DNA from: Saprospiraceae bacterium
GTDB lineage: Bacteria; Bacteroidota; Bacteroidia; Chitinophagales; Saprospiraceae
DNA length: 58,237 nucleotides
Assembly (NCBI GenBank): GCA_027488135.1
Contig: JAIYCH010000023.1
Coordinates: 1 to 58,237, forward strand
Direction of reading: 5' to 3'
In this document: positions 28,001-40,625 of the stretch, in pieces
Layout of the letters: every line of letters begins with the position of its first letter
Numbering within the stretch: the stretch's first letter is position 1
The notes under the pieces: generated by a model
Databases searched by the model: none
What the model was told of the DNA's origin: nothing
What the model saw: the letters and a program-made list of their open reading frames with translations, nothing else
Translations under genes and position numbers: made by a program

Positions 28001-28340
28001 GGACCCATTGGTTATCTATAAAATGGAAGCCTACAAGCTTTTTGAAAACCTGGTGATGGAAATAAATACGGACGTTTCTTCCTATCTGGCAAAAGGTACC
28101 CTTGTTTTTTCTGACGGTACCACGCTTGAACAAGCAAGAGAAATGAGAGCTATTTCTAATAAAACTAAAACAAATAAAGACAGAGAACAAGAGGATTTAG
28201 CCAGAAGAAAGGCTGCCATGGAGGCCAATCAAAGTAGCGTAAAAGTGGAAACCATACGCCGCCAGGAACCTAAAGTAGGTCGTAACGACGCCTGTCCCTG
28301 TGGAAGCGGTAAAAAATATAAAAATTGCCACGGACGGTAA
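25011..28340 (+). CDS. secA: preprotein translocase ATPase SecA
   Basis: The motor of the Sec pathway, pushing unfolded preproteins through SecYEG. At 1109 aa it is longer than E. coli SecA because of an early helical insertion (about 58-105) common in Bacteroidota. Walker A is GTGEGKT at 196-202, Walker B is [13 protein letters not shown], and [10 protein letters not shown] lies in the second ATPase half. The C-terminus is a Zn-binding SEC-C tail with [13 protein letters not shown]. It is monocistronic with its own promoter, and its stop is 3 bp from the convergent kynureninase stop. Confidence 0.98.
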   Translation: MFENIGKSLQKLFGSKQEKDILKFNPIIEQIHQFGDNLKNLSHDELRQKTTEFRERISDYLSDIDDAIEKLRQQTIDSEELSDKENLFLEIDTLKKQRDQELEVILNEILPEAFAVVKETAIRFKNNSTLSVTATEHDKNLAVQTGKSYVSITGNQATWKNQWTAAGGAITWDMVHYDVQLIGGMVLHEGKIAEMGTGEGKTLVATLPAYLNGLSGLGVHVITVNDYLARRDAEWIGPIMEFLLLTIDCIDKYTPHSEQRIQAYGCDITYGTNNEFGFDYLRDNMVRTTEEKVQGKHHFSMVDEVDSVLIDDARTPLIISGPVGPAAEDQEYFELRPSVEKLINEQKKLANEYLIEAKKLFAAGAIGVEEGTAGMALLRAYRSLPRARPLIKFLSEEGVRVLLQKTENHYMQEQSKNMHLVDAPLLFNIDEKNRQTELTEKGVEYLSTNSNDPSFFMLPDIISEMVEIENRKDFSKEESENAKTKLAQDYAVKARRVHTINQLLKAFTLFEKDEEYVVMEGQVKIVDEQTGRMMEGRRYSDGLHQALEAKENVKIGEITQTYATVTLQNYFRMYHKLAGMTGTAETEANEFWQIYKLDVVVIPTNRPIQRLDQEDFVFKTNREKYNALIDQISLLSKAGQPILVGTTSVDISEKLSRMLQLKGLDHNVLNAKQHQREAEIVAEAGRPGKITIATNMAGRGTDIKINEEVKKAGGLAIIGTERHESRRVDRQLRGRSGRQGDPGSSQFYVSLEDNLMRLFQSDRIASLMDKMGHKDGEVIQHSMVTKSIERAQKKVEENNFGIRKRLLEYDDVMNIQREAIYKKRDNALFGDRLSVDLYNMFFSIIENIVHDHKGGGSFDTFRRDMLSLLGQVPEISEHDFQKKNSNHLSEETFHQFQAYYHRKSEHIQEVLFDHIKNVHETQGNRFKRIIVPFTDGRTNPYMITAEMEEAYNSKGKTIMRDIEKAVTLSIIDEKWKEHLRAMDELKESVQSASFEQKDPLVIYKMEAYKLFENLVMEINTDVSSYLAKGTLVFSDGTTLEQAREMRAISNKTKTNKDREQEDLARRKAAMEANQSSVKVETIRRQEPKVGRNDACPCGSGKKYKNCHGR

Positions 28341-28343
28341 TAT

Positions 28344-29657
28344 TTACCGCCCGCAAAAGGTAGAGACGTTATCAGCAAACTGATAAACTTCTTCAAAAGT
28401 ATTATACATAGGAGTAGGCGCAACGCGGATAACACCAGCTGCACCTACTCCTTTTTCAGTCAGATTGTTTTCCCGCCAGTCACAAACAACGCCTCTTTCC
28501 GATAAATATTGGAATAGTGCTTTACCCTGATGGTCTGTAAATAAAGATAGTTGTGCCCCTCTTGCAGATAATTCTCTGGGCGTAATAATCTCGAAAACCC
28601 TCTCCTTAGCGGGAATACTATCCAACAAATAGGTCAAATAACTGGTTAACAAAATACTTTTATTTCTAAGCCTTTCCATGCCCGCTTGTTGAAATAAAGA
28701 ATGACTGGCTATAAGCGGCGCAAATGATAAAATGGGTGCGTTGCTCAGCTGCCATCCTTCAGCCGTTGGCGTCGCTTGAAATTTTTTCTGCATTAAAAAA
28801 CGCGTAGCCGCGTTGTAACCATACCATCCGGCTAATCGTGGAAAAGTAGGATCTGTCGCATATTTTTCATGAATATAAACTCCTCCAATAGCGCCAGGAC
28901 CACTATTTAGATATTTGTAAGTACACCATGCCGCAAAATCTACTCCCCATTCATGAAGCTTCAAAGGTACATTTCCTACCGCATGGGCAAGGTCTAACCC
29001 CAAAAATGCACCTGTTTCGTGCGTTACTTTGGAAATTTCGGCCATGTCAAGGCACTGACCTGTAAAATATTGAATGCCCCCAAATAAAACCAGTGCGGTT
29101 CTATCTCCATTTTTTCTAATAACCTCCTTTATTTGTTCTGTGGAAATAAGCGTTTCACCTTCCACCGGTGAAACTTCCACGATGCTCGTTTCAGGATCAA
29201 AACCATGCATACGAACTTGACTTTCTACTACATATTGATCAGATGGAAAAGCACCAGCTTCCATGATAATAAGGTACCTATCCTTGGTCGGTTTATAAAA
29301 ACTAGCCATTAATAAATGTAGGTTCACCGTCAGGGTATTCATGTGAATAATTTCCTCCTCTTTGGCTCCCACAATGTCCATAGCAGCGTGAACTACAGCC
29401 TTATGGTACTGCGTCCATGGCCATTCCCCTTTAAAATGTCCTTCTACTCCTAAGTCCCGCCATCGGTTCATTTCATTTTCAACCAAACCAGCAGCATTTT
29501 TCGGTTGTAGTCCTAAAGAATTACCACAGAAGTAAATAGCATCCTTCCCCTCTTTTTTGGGAATATGATATTGATTCCTAAAATTTCTAAGCTCATCCTT
29601 CGAATCCATTTCCAGCGCAAATGCCTTATTTCCCTCAAACCTGATTTGATCTGTCAT
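28344..29657 (-). CDS. kynU: kynureninase
   Basis: A PLP enzyme that cleaves kynurenine to anthranilate and alanine in tryptophan breakdown. Family marks are CGNSLGLQP near 44-52, a LGLDLAHA block with D222 and H225 at the cofactor, and the PLP lysine K248 in CTYKYLNSGPG. The 437-aa length fits. It starts 16 bp after the GH127 gene. No other kynurenine-pathway gene is in the window. Confidence 0.95.
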   Translation of the reverse strand: MTDQIRFEGNKAFALEMDSKDELRNFRNQYHIPKKEGKDAIYFCGNSLGLQPKNAAGLVENEMNRWRDLGVEGHFKGEWPWTQYHKAVVHAAMDIVGAKEEEIIHMNTLTVNLHLLMASFYKPTKDRYLIIMEAGAFPSDQYVVESQVRMHGFDPETSIVEVSPVEGETLISTEQIKEVIRKNGDRTALVLFGGIQYFTGQCLDMAEISKVTHETGAFLGLDLAHAVGNVPLKLHEWGVDFAAWCTYKYLNSGPGAIGGVYIHEKYATDPTFPRLAGWYGYNAATRFLMQKKFQATPTAEGWQLSNAPILSFAPLIASHSLFQQAGMERLRNKSILLTSYLTYLLDSIPAKERVFEIITPRELSARGAQLSLFTDHQGKALFQYLSERGVVCDWRENNLTEKGVGAAGVIRVAPTPMYNTFEEVYQFADNVSTFCGR

Positions 29658-29673
29658 TTAAAAATTCGTTTAA

Positions 29674-31635
29674 TCAATAATTTACTTTAATATCTTCCAT
29701 TCTGGTTGGCAGCCACACCTGCATAGGCGTTTGACCTCGGTTACACCATGAAAAGTAAGGAATGGCAGTAATATTTTGTTTTGAAGTACTCACGTTGAGT
29801 CCATCAGCTGATATTTTCACGGCAGGGGCATTGAATTGTAATGTCATAATACCTCCCAGCATGTTTTTATCAAAAGCAGCCTTAACAGGTTCATTATCAG
29901 GCAATACAAAATGCCATGCCTTTCCCTCATTATCAGTTCCTTCTACACAATAAACCAAAGGTCCCCTTTGCAAGGCCACTCTATTATTCGCTGCTTTCAC
30001 TTCCTGTCTTGCGGTTACTCTTTTTATCTCCATGGGCAACTCAAAAGAAATTTTGTCCCCCTTTTTCCATTCTCTTTCAATAACAGCATAACCCAATTCT
30101 TCTTTATAAGGAATGGACACACCGTTAAGTAAAATGGTTATCTGCTGAGGATTCAACTCTTTAAACTGGTATAAATCTCCTGGTACGGCTTGTCCTTTTA
30201 ACCATCCTGGCAGGCGAATGCGCAAAGCGAAGGAACTATTTTTTGATGGATTTACCTCCAGAGAAACCTTTCCATTCCAGGGATATTCGGTGACCTGACG
30301 AAGGTCAACTTTCGTTTGTTGAACCGTTAAAGAAGTGGAACTACCGATAAATAAATTCACATAAATATCTTTTTCGGAAACACCGTAAACATAATCACCC
30401 AGGGAGGCAACTAATCTGGCAATATTAGAGGGACAGCAGGCGGTACCAAACCATTCTTTTCTAAAATGCTGCCCATTTGATGCGAGCGGATTCCCATAAA
30501 AAAAACGATCTCCCTCAAAAGACAAGCCATCTAAAGCACTATTGTATAACACTTTTTCCAACACATCAATATACTGTGCATTTCCACTTAACGCATTCAT
30601 TCTCTGATTCCAAAAAACCATGCCTACCGATGCACAAGTTTCGCAATAAGCCTTTTCATTGGGTAGGTCATAGTCGATACTAAATCCTTCATTACTTCCT
30701 GATGAACCAATACCGCCGGTGACATACATATTTCTATGAACGACGTCTTCCCAAACTGTTTTCATCGCCTTAAAGTATTCCCCATCACCAGTCATTGCGG
30801 CAACATCAGCGGCGCCGGTATATAAATACATGGCTCTAACGGCATGACCCGTAATTTGGGTTTGTTGTTTTACCGGCAATACATCCTGGGCATAGGCGGT
30901 GTCCCTCCAATCGGTCCAGGTGTAACCGACTGCGTGCTTATGGCCTCTTTCTGAAAGGAGCCAATCTGCCAGATTCAAATATTTCTTATTTCCTGTAGTT
31001 TTAAATAACTTTACTAAAGCCAGTTCCAATTCCTGATGACCGGTCACCCAATGTCTTTTTCCAGGACCAAAAAGAGTGTCGAAATGGTCTGCAAACTTAA
31101 TAGCTACATCCAACAATTTCCTTTTCCCTGTGGCATTAAAATAGGCTACGCCAGCTTCAATCAAATGTCCGCCGTTATAGTCTTCGTGCATACTCATGTC
31201 GCTCCATTTCTTATCTGGTTCCTTCAACGTGTAAAAAGTATTGATATAACCATCGGGTTGCTGGGATGCCGCAATTTTATCGATCCAACCATCGGCTCTT
31301 TTTTCAATATCAGGATTGGCTTTTACTTTCAGTGAATAGGCAATGGCCTCCAGGGCTTTAAAAACATCAGAATCGTCATAAAAAATACCTTCAAAATCTC
31401 CTTTGCGCAAGCCCGCCGTAATTTCAAAATTTCGAATGCGCGGCGTTTTAAATTCTGTTTGATCCATGCAAACGGGAATAGTAACATCTGCTACTTTTTC
31501 CATTCGGGGTTTCCAGAATGCGTCTTCAATAGTGACTTTTGAAAAATTGATATTTTCCAACTTCCTGGTAATATTCTGACCAAAATGAGGGGTGCTAAAG
31601 ACTATAAAGAGAAATAAACCAATGATTTTTCGCAT
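29674..31635 (-). CDS. GH127-family glycoside hydrolase (beta-L-arabinofuranosidase-like), exported
   Basis: A 653-aa secreted enzyme with a signal peptide of about 1-19. It has the residues of the HypBA1-type site: an acid/base Glu in GSSGSNEGF (E316), zinc ligands E332 and C334 in AYCETCAS, and the Cys pair C400-C401 in GTACCPSN, one of which is the nucleophile in the family. This fits removal of beta-L-arabinofuranose from plant-type glycans. It lies between tsaE and kynU on one strand with short gaps (17 and 16 bp), an odd functional mix. Confidence 0.9.
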   Translation of the reverse strand: MRKIIGLFLFIVFSTPHFGQNITRKLENINFSKVTIEDAFWKPRMEKVADVTIPVCMDQTEFKTPRIRNFEITAGLRKGDFEGIFYDDSDVFKALEAIAYSLKVKANPDIEKRADGWIDKIAASQQPDGYINTFYTLKEPDKKWSDMSMHEDYNGGHLIEAGVAYFNATGKRKLLDVAIKFADHFDTLFGPGKRHWVTGHQELELALVKLFKTTGNKKYLNLADWLLSERGHKHAVGYTWTDWRDTAYAQDVLPVKQQTQITGHAVRAMYLYTGAADVAAMTGDGEYFKAMKTVWEDVVHRNMYVTGGIGSSGSNEGFSIDYDLPNEKAYCETCASVGMVFWNQRMNALSGNAQYIDVLEKVLYNSALDGLSFEGDRFFYGNPLASNGQHFRKEWFGTACCPSNIARLVASLGDYVYGVSEKDIYVNLFIGSSTSLTVQQTKVDLRQVTEYPWNGKVSLEVNPSKNSSFALRIRLPGWLKGQAVPGDLYQFKELNPQQITILLNGVSIPYKEELGYAVIEREWKKGDKISFELPMEIKRVTARQEVKAANNRVALQRGPLVYCVEGTDNEGKAWHFVLPDNEPVKAAFDKNMLGGIMTLQFNAPAVKISADGLNVSTSKQNITAIPYFSWCNRGQTPMQVWLPTRMEDIKVNY

Positions 31636-31652
31636 GACGTTTTATTTAATTC

Positions 31653-32114
31653 TTAAAGTTGCGAAAAAAAAGGAACAACCTGTAATTTTCGTGATTCATT
31701 TTCCATAGCTGTAAAAGATATCTTGATGGTATCCTCTGGCAAAAGCGCTGAAATGAGCTCCGGCCATTCAATAAGGCAATAATCTCCACTTTCCAAATAG
31801 GACAAAATACCCATTTGTAAAGCCTCTTCCAATGACCCTAATCTATACAAATCAAAATGATAAATTTTACCGCTTCCTTCTTTATTGCTGTAATTGTACT
31901 CATTCACAATAGAAAAACTTGGACTACTAACCCAGTCTTTACTACCCAGGGTTTCACAAAACACGCGGGCGAAAGTTGTTTTACCTGTCCCCATTTCCCC
32001 TTGAAGAGCGAATATCTTATAATCCTTACATGAATTTAAAATTAAAGTAGCCGCCGATGATAATTCACTTAATTGATTTATTTCAATAGACAAAAACACT
32101 TCTGATTTTTCCAT
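31653..32114 (-). CDS. tsaE: tRNA t6A biosynthesis ATPase TsaE
   Basis: A small P-loop ATPase that assists TsaB-TsaD in making threonylcarbamoyladenosine at tRNA position 37. Walker A is GEMGTGKTT at 39-47, and the family motifs HFDLYRL and YCLIEWPE follow. The start at 32114 is chosen because a longer frame (from 32153) would begin upstream of the probable transcription start set by the -7 element at 32151-32158, and because its extra residues are unlike the family. It is divergent from gyrB. Confidence 0.92.
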   Translation of the reverse strand: MEKSEVFLSIEINQLSELSSAATLILNSCKDYKIFALQGEMGTGKTTFARVFCETLGSKDWVSSPSFSIVNEYNYSNKEGSGKIYHFDLYRLGSLEEALQMGILSYLESGDYCLIEWPELISALLPEDTIKISFTAMENESRKLQVVPFFSQL

Positions 32115-32150
32115 AAGTAATACATAAAAGATCCAAAAAATACTTTCACG

Positions 32151-32158
32151 CAAAGCTA
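32151..32158 (-). promoter_or_regulatory. -7 element for tsaE
   Basis: TAGCTTTG on the minus strand matches TAnnTTTG. It lies about 36 nt before the tsaE ATG at 32114 and overlaps the longer alternative start. There is no clear -33 TTG. Confidence 0.45.
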
Positions 32159-32182
32159 AAAAATAGCATCCTTATGTGATAA

Positions 32183-35021
<2,839 letters not shown>

Positions 35022-35063
35022 TTCGTTTTCATTTAATTCCGGGGAATCCCTTTGCGGATAAAA

Positions 35064-36035
35064 TCAACCCAGGCCAGGTACTTGTTCTCCGATGACTGCA
35101 TGGGAAACAAAGGTTCCCCAGGTAAGGTTCATCGTATTTGGTTTGAAAGCCTCCGCCCTGCGGATAGCCAGATTTGCAGCAGCCTCAACCACCCATTCAA
35201 AATTTTCCTGTCCAACAGAGTTAATATCAGCGTCAGGAGCTGGATTACAAAAATCGATAGCGTAAGGAATTCCATCTCTCACTGCAAATTCTACTGTATT
35301 GAAATCATAACCGAGGGCAATATTTAACCTAAGAACATAATCTTCTATGGTGCTTAATAATTTCTTCGCCTCTTCTCCTTTTGCCTGAATAGCAGCGTTG
35401 TAACGAGAAGCATGAGGATTCAACGGATTATATGGCATAATCCTTACCTCACTTCCTCCAATAGCATAACACCGAAAATAATCGTCAAACTTTATCTCTT
35501 CCTGTAACATCATAACCAATTGTCCCGTCTGATTATGTTTTTGCCACATATCCTCTAAATTATCCACTTGATAAACGTTTTTCCACCCTCCACCATCATG
35601 AGGTTTCATATATGCTGGAAAACCAACCTCTTCAGACATTCCTTGCCAGTCCAAAGGCATTTTTAAATTCCTAAATGATTGTGAGGTGGTACTATCTGGA
35701 ATTTCTTTTGATGGTAATAACGCTGTTTCAGGAACTGGAACGCCCAATGATTTAGCTAAACAATTATTGAAAAATTTTTCATCCGCACTCCACCAAAAAG
35801 GATTATTTATGACAGCAGTACCTTGTAATGCCGCGTTTTTTAAATAGGCTCTATAAAAAGGAACATCCTGAGAAATGCGGTCAATGATTACAGAATACTC
35901 TGTTTCTCTTCCTTGCAATAATTTATCAATAGTAACAGATTCTGCTACCGTTTTACCTAATTTTTCATTTACTCGTGCAATAAATGCTTCCGGAAATGAA
36001 TTCTCCATACCATATAAAATACCGATTTTCTTCAT
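35064..36035 (-). CDS. ATP-grasp ligase-like protein
   Basis: A 323-aa protein with the ATP-grasp layout. An N-terminal Rossmann-like part is followed by PAYMKPHDGGGWKNVYQV (the lysine and glycine-rich loop over ATP) around 145-165, and a C-terminal segment with acidic and Asn metal ligands (NTVEFAV and AIDFCNPAPDADIN). ATP-grasp enzymes join a carboxylate to an amine through an acyl phosphate. The substrate is unknown. It is the first gene of a pair with a GATase-like protein. Confidence 0.7.
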   Translation of the reverse strand: MKKIGILYGMENSFPEAFIARVNEKLGKTVAESVTIDKLLQGRETEYSVIIDRISQDVPFYRAYLKNAALQGTAVINNPFWWSADEKFFNNCLAKSLGVPVPETALLPSKEIPDSTTSQSFRNLKMPLDWQGMSEEVGFPAYMKPHDGGGWKNVYQVDNLEDMWQKHNQTGQLVMMLQEEIKFDDYFRCYAIGGSEVRIMPYNPLNPHASRYNAAIQAKGEEAKKLLSTIEDYVLRLNIALGYDFNTVEFAVRDGIPYAIDFCNPAPDADINSVGQENFEWVVEAAANLAIRRAEAFKPNTMNLTWGTFVSHAVIGEQVPGLG

Positions 36036-36132
36036 ATTGTAATTTTATTTTCTATTTGAAAACACCCCTTACGTTGAATTCAACATTCAAAAAATCAAAT
36101 ATTCCCAGGATAAAAACTGAAATCAATGGTAT

Positions 36133-36528
36133 TTAGAATGGTAAATCTTCTGCTTCAGCTGAAGATAAGCCTGAAGAGGTTGAAGTAGGGAAAGACGAAG
36201 GAGTATTATCAAAACTACCTGAGGCATTACTTGGTGCAGCCGAGGGAGATGAATTGTTACTTGATTTTTCAATACGCCAGGCATTCAGATTGGTGAAATA
36301 TTTGTCCTGCCACTGTCTGCCCCTTAAATCAAAAGAAACCTTTATGATTTCGCCTTCCTGAAATTGGTTTAATAGATCACATTTATCTTGAACAGATTGA
36401 AATTTTACGAACTGAGGATAAGTTTCCATTGTTTCAATTACAAATTCTCTTGTTCTGAAACTACCTGTTCCTTTAACTTCCATGTCATAAGCTTTGACAA
36501 GCTTTCCTTCAATTTCGAATCCGGCCAT
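36133..36528 (-). CDS. DUF3127 family protein
   Basis: A 131-aa protein common in Bacteroidota. The compact beta-rich domain (about 1-85) contains FRTREFVIET and FQEGEIIKVSFDLRGRQW, with aromatic and basic residues like an OB-fold. The tail is a Ser/Pro/Ala-rich disordered stretch ending in an acidic SSAEAEDLPF motif, similar to the acidic tip of single-stranded DNA-binding proteins. A single-stranded nucleic-acid role is inference only. Two -7-like elements precede it. Confidence 0.8.
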   Translation of the reverse strand: MAGFEIEGKLVKAYDMEVKGTGSFRTREFVIETMETYPQFVKFQSVQDKCDLLNQFQEGEIIKVSFDLRGRQWQDKYFTNLNAWRIEKSSNNSSPSAAPSNASGSFDNTPSSFPTSTSSGLSSAEAEDLPF

Positions 36529-36541
36529 GATATTTTTTTTA

Positions 36542-36560
36542 CAAATTTAGCTCAAATTTA
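36542..36560 (-). promoter_or_regulatory. twin -7 elements for the DUF3127 gene
   Basis: TAAATTTG occurs twice on the minus strand (36542-36549 and 36553-36560), each an exact TAnnTTTG. The nearer copy ends 13 bp before the ATG. Neither has a clear -33 TTG, and the region is AT-rich, so chance is possible. Confidence 0.35.
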
Positions 36561-36774
36561 TTTATTTACACTAAAATATAATTTAGATCCTGCATTTTTT
36601 AAAAACCCATCTATTAAAATTAATAAAAGCATCTTATTTTTTAAGCCTTAAATATTTACCAACAGGAGATTTTCCTTTCATGGTAGTGGGTATAATTGTA
36701 GACAAAAATTTGCTTGCCTGATTAGAAAGGTTTATTTTACCCTTGTTTAAATATTTTCTTAGGCATCGCAACTT

Positions 36775-37938
36775 ATGAAACGTAAAATTTCCTTTTTCTA
36801 TTCAGGTGGCCTGTTAACGTTCTTCTATCTCTTTCTTTTTATTGTTTATCACTTGCAGACGCCCATATTTGATTTATTAACAGCTGTTCCTTTTTTCATT
36901 GTTGCTTATTTCTTAATCTTCAATATAGGTAAACCTGATGTACTTCAATGGATTGAAGAAAGCAAAGGCCTTAAAAATCACAATAAACTAATCCTTCCGC
37001 TTCTTCTCCTTGTATTGCTCTTTGGTTACTTATTGATTTACGGAAAAAATCCCCTTGACAGTTCCGGTGGATTATTGCTTTTCCTATTTCTTTTTCCTAC
37101 CCTATATTACACTGCATTTCCCCGAAATGAGGTAGGTCGCATCGATTATCTGGTGCTTTTAATTATTGCTATTCCCCTTACTTTAGTAGAACCAAATGGT
37201 GACACTACCTTGCCTGTTGGCGGGAATGGCTTTGGTTCTCTTTATAAAATTTCATGGGTTCTCCTCCTTGCTTACACTTATATTTATATTAGAAAACTGG
37301 ATGATGTTGGATTTTACCCCACGTTCAAACTCAGGTTTTTAGGTATCGCCTTACTTTCCTGGCTCTCTTTTGTCACCTTTGTTTTTATCATTGCCTTCAG
37401 TTTAGGATTCGTAAACCCAAGCCCTTTCAGTGAAATTATAAAGGATGGATTTTCAAAATCCCTCTTAGAGATTATGCGTATCTGGATAGGGACCGCTCTT
37501 TTTGAGGAACTCTTTTTTCGAGGATTATTACAAAACATGTTAAGCCAGCAAATCAATCGCTCTAAAGCCTGGAAAACTTATTGGCGATATGGTTTGATAA
37601 CCGTTCTTGTCTTATCCCTTATGGCAGGTTATACTCTGGCCATCGAATTTATCTGGTTTCCAGTAATGATAACTTTTATCTTGTTTTTTATGGCATATTA
37701 CCTGGAGAAAAAGTCCTTTCAGGCGGTAGGTACTTATACCGCGCTGGCTATTATCAGCATGGTTTTTGGCTTGGCCCACTTTCATAAAGATTCGATCATT
37801 TTTGTAGGACTTGCTGCCTTAGCTGGATGGGCTTATGGATATACTTATTTGAAAACGAAAAATGTATTTTATGCAGCACTCGTTCATACCCTTGTCAATT
37901 TTTCCCAGTTTTTTTTCCTGTTAAAACAGATTAAATAA
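36775..37938 (+). CDS. CPBP-family intramembrane protease
   Basis: A 387-aa membrane protein with about nine hydrophobic helices. The ABI/CPBP motif 1 is E244-E245 with R249 in FEELFFRG, motif 2 is FGLAHF near 328-333, and motif 3 is ALVHTLVNF near the C-terminus. These carry the Glu/Glu/Arg and His residues of Rce1-type glutamic proteases. The substrate is not known. It is followed 16 to 122 bp later (depending on start) by a phosphodiesterase gene. Confidence 0.88.
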   Translation: MKRKISFFYSGGLLTFFYLFLFIVYHLQTPIFDLLTAVPFFIVAYFLIFNIGKPDVLQWIEESKGLKNHNKLILPLLLLVLLFGYLLIYGKNPLDSSGGLLLFLFLFPTLYYTAFPRNEVGRIDYLVLLIIAIPLTLVEPNGDTTLPVGGNGFGSLYKISWVLLLAYTYIYIRKLDDVGFYPTFKLRFLGIALLSWLSFVTFVFIIAFSLGFVNPSPFSEIIKDGFSKSLLEIMRIWIGTALFEELFFRGLLQNMLSQQINRSKAWKTYWRYGLITVLVLSLMAGYTLAIEFIWFPVMITFILFFMAYYLEKKSFQAVGTYTALAIISMVFGLAHFHKDSIIFVGLAALAGWAYGYTYLKTKNVFYAALVHTLVNFSQFFFLLKQIK

Positions 37939-38059
37939 GGGTGAAGTCATTGATATGTTTTACTGTAAATGCCAGCTAATTAGCAAAATATTTATTATGA
38001 TGGTTTATCAAAATGTTATAAATTTATTTATAATTGTTAAGGTAAAAATGCTTATTCCC

Positions 38060-38857
38060 ATGAAAGTACTAAGAAACCTAAAATGCTGCCTTACCCTCCT
38101 TTTAATCTTATTTTTTACCCTTACTGTTCATTCCCAATATATTTCTGCCCATCGCGGAAATGATGGTTCTGCTCCAGAAAATACTTTAGCCGCATTTAGA
38201 AATGCCTTACTTTTAGAAGTACATTATATCGAGGTTGATGTAAGAACTACGGAAGACCAGGTCTTAATGATTATGCACGATGGAAATCTTGATCGCACAA
38301 CCAATGGAAAAGGTCCTTTTAAAACATATAATGCTGCATTTCTTAAAACTCTTTCCGCTGGAAAAGGGTATCCAGAGGTATTTGAAGATGAAAAAATACC
38401 TACCCTTGAGGAATCCTGCCAACTTATTTATGAATGGAATTTAACCCATGAGGCTAAAACTTTTTTTTATATCGATGCGAAGGATGTGGAACCAAAACCG
38501 CTACTTTCTATATTGAGGAAATATAATCTGGAGGCAAATTCCGTATTCTATGGTTCTGACGATTTTTTACATCGTTTGAAAATGGAATTCGAGGGGGCTA
38601 AATTACTTCCAGCTCTTAAAAATCCTAATGAGATAATCGAAAAATTCAATAAACTCAAACCTTTTGCCTTCGATGCTTCCTGGCTGTCCTTAACGAAAGA
38701 GATGGTGGATGAAATCCATCGATTGGGTGTTAAAGTATTTACTGACCTGTTGGGGCCTCTCGATACGGAAATCAATTATATGAAAGCACGCGACATGGGC
38801 TTGGATTTAATTCAAACCGACCGAATTTTAGCAGTTCAAAAAATCGTGAAAAATTAG
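38060..38857 (+). CDS. glycerophosphodiester phosphodiesterase, exported
   Basis: Hydrolyses glycerophosphodiesters to glycerol-3-phosphate. The start is placed at the ATG at 38060 because it gives a standard signal peptide (basic start, hydrophobic core, cleavage near HSQ); ATGs at 37955 and 38048 are possible. GDPD marks are SAHRGNDGSAPENTLAAF with the catalytic His, EVDVRTTEDQ with metal-binding Glu/Asp, and MHDGNLDRTTNGKG with the second His. Confidence 0.9.
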   Translation: MKVLRNLKCCLTLLLILFFTLTVHSQYISAHRGNDGSAPENTLAAFRNALLLEVHYIEVDVRTTEDQVLMIMHDGNLDRTTNGKGPFKTYNAAFLKTLSAGKGYPEVFEDEKIPTLEESCQLIYEWNLTHEAKTFFYIDAKDVEPKPLLSILRKYNLEANSVFYGSDDFLHRLKMEFEGAKLLPALKNPNEIIEKFNKLKPFAFDASWLSLTKEMVDEIHRLGVKVFTDLLGPLDTEINYMKARDMGLDLIQTDRILAVQKIVKN

Positions 38858-38869
38858 AAATAGCATTTA

Positions 38870-40312
38870 CTAAGTACCACAGAAGGTTTTATATCCAGAG
38901 TCAATATTATCAGCAACATTCATAAATGAGGCAGCTGCATCATTTTGAGTGTATGGATTGGTGAAAATGCCAAGTAATTCCTTAAAAAACCGTAAATCGT
39001 CGTTTAAACAAGCCTCATCAAGGGCTTTTTCAACCAAATTATTTCTGGGAATGAATAGGGGATTATTTTCCCGCATCCTTTTTAATCGGGCATCCTCATT
39101 TCCCCTTTCTATGTCTTGCCAGTTGATAAACCATGACTGAAAATCCTCCTGCAAATAAATACCTTCCATTGGCATATCTCCCTGTAAAACCAAAAAAGTA
39201 TTCGTATAATCCGCTTTATTTTTAGTCATCCAATCTAACAGGGTGAATAGGCTATTTTTTCTTAGCTGAAGATCTGTCTCATTTGAAAAACCAAGTTTTT
39301 TAAACATCATAGCCTGCCATTTTTCTTCATAAATAGCTGGGAATGAATTTAAAACCTCTTTGGCCATTTCTATAGCTATTTCCTTTTCCTCATGAATCAT
39401 TGATAATAAAGAACCAGCAAAACAGGCAATATTCCACTGCGCGATAGATGGTTGATTTCCATAAGCATATCTGCCTTGAGTATCAATAGAACTAAAAACA
39501 GTTTCCGGATGATAGGTATTCATGAAGGCACAAGGTCCATAATCGATGGTTTCCCCCGCAATAGACATATTATCAGTATTCATGACACCATGAATAAAAC
39601 CAACCCTCATCCATTGCACGATTAAATCAATCTGCCGTAACATAACCGCCTCCAATAGATCTCTGGCCTTTGATTTTGACAAATTCAAGTCGGGATAGTG
39701 TCTTTCAATGACATAATCCATTAGAATAGATGATTCATTGGGCACAAACCGATGGGCAAACTCAAAAGTACCAACTCTAATATGAGAAGAGGCTATTCTG
39801 GTTAATACAGCTCCTTCATGTACTTCTTCTCTGTAAACTTTGGCGCCTGTTTTAACCACAGCCAAACTTCTTGTGGTGAGTATTTTCAGTCCTGCCATGG
39901 CCTCACTTATCAGGTATTCTCTAAGCATAGCCCGCAGGGTGGCACGACCATCTCCGCCTCTGGAAAAGGCAGTATAACCTGATCCTTTTAACTGTATATC
40001 AAATCGATTCCCCGCTTTTGTAATGTGTTCGCCCAATAAAATAGCTCGTCCGTCTCCCAGCATGGTAAAATTGCCAAATTGGTGACCAGCGTAGGCTTGA
40101 GCAATTGGTATTGAGCCGGGAATCATTTTATTTCCTGAAAAAAAAGCAGCCGCTTCTTCCATGTCCATATTGTCCGGGGACAAATCCAATTCCCTGGCTA
40201 AGTTGTCATTGAATAACAAAACAGAAGGATCAGGTACCTGAGTAGGATTGGTAGGAATAAAAAAATCGTCAGGTAGTCTTTGGCAATAACTATTATCGAA
40301 ATGAAAGTTCAT
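38870..40312 (-). CDS. selO: SelO/YdiU protein adenylyltransferase
   Basis: A pseudokinase-fold enzyme that transfers AMP to hydroxyl residues of proteins, linked to redox stress. Marks are LGDGRAILLGE, QLKGSGYTAFSRGGDGRATL around 123-145 and HGVMNTDNMSI with the metal-binding Asn/Asp. The C-terminus ends TFCGT with C478 at the place where eukaryotic homologues have selenocysteine and E. coli SelO has a redox Cys. At 480 aa it is full length. It is the last gene before the defence island. Confidence 0.95.
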   Translation of the reverse strand: MNFHFDNSYCQRLPDDFFIPTNPTQVPDPSVLLFNDNLARELDLSPDNMDMEEAAAFFSGNKMIPGSIPIAQAYAGHQFGNFTMLGDGRAILLGEHITKAGNRFDIQLKGSGYTAFSRGGDGRATLRAMLREYLISEAMAGLKILTTRSLAVVKTGAKVYREEVHEGAVLTRIASSHIRVGTFEFAHRFVPNESSILMDYVIERHYPDLNLSKSKARDLLEAVMLRQIDLIVQWMRVGFIHGVMNTDNMSIAGETIDYGPCAFMNTYHPETVFSSIDTQGRYAYGNQPSIAQWNIACFAGSLLSMIHEEKEIAIEMAKEVLNSFPAIYEEKWQAMMFKKLGFSNETDLQLRKNSLFTLLDWMTKNKADYTNTFLVLQGDMPMEGIYLQEDFQSWFINWQDIERGNEDARLKRMRENNPLFIPRNNLVEKALDEACLNDDLRFFKELLGIFTNPYTQNDAAASFMNVADNIDSGYKTFCGT

Positions 40313-40625
40313 TACTTTTTTTCATATTAATGAATTAAAAGACCTTTTTGTTTCCCAGAATAGGAACTGAAAAGAAAAGTTAAAGGCAGAAACCCTTTTC
40401 AAAATTACCTTTCTTTAATTTTTTTGTTGCATTTTCATGTTTACTTCGTATTCACTTTATTTGTCGTATATTGAAGGAAAAGTTTTCAATATTATCAAAA
40501 AAGGACTAAATGTTTAGTTACTTTTGATGACTATATATAAATAAGTAAAAAAGCCAATTAGGTCTGATATTGAAAATGGTAGCTATTCAGAAGAAAACAA
40601 AATATCTTTAAAAAATGGAATCCTT
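40313..40625. other. divergent promoter region at the island boundary
   Basis: A 313-bp AT-rich region between selO and hsdM with no gene. It holds a candidate -7 element for selO (TAATTTTG, minus, 40400-40407) and one for hsdM (TACTTTTG, plus, 40519-40526), both without a clear -33. A four-codon leader frame (40615-40629) has its TGA overlapping the hsdM ATG. No tRNA, integrase or direct repeat marks the boundary. Confidence 0.5.
40519..40526 (+). promoter_or_regulatory. candidate -7 element for the type I RM operon
   Basis: TACTTTTG fits TAnnTTTG. It would give a leader of about 90 nt before the hsdM ATG. No -33 TTG at the usual spacing. Confidence 0.35.

Noticed and set aside
28325-28362. 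small inverted repeat CGGTAA/TTACCG between secA and kynU as a terminator
   Set aside because: The stem is only 6 bp and lacks a T-run on either strand.
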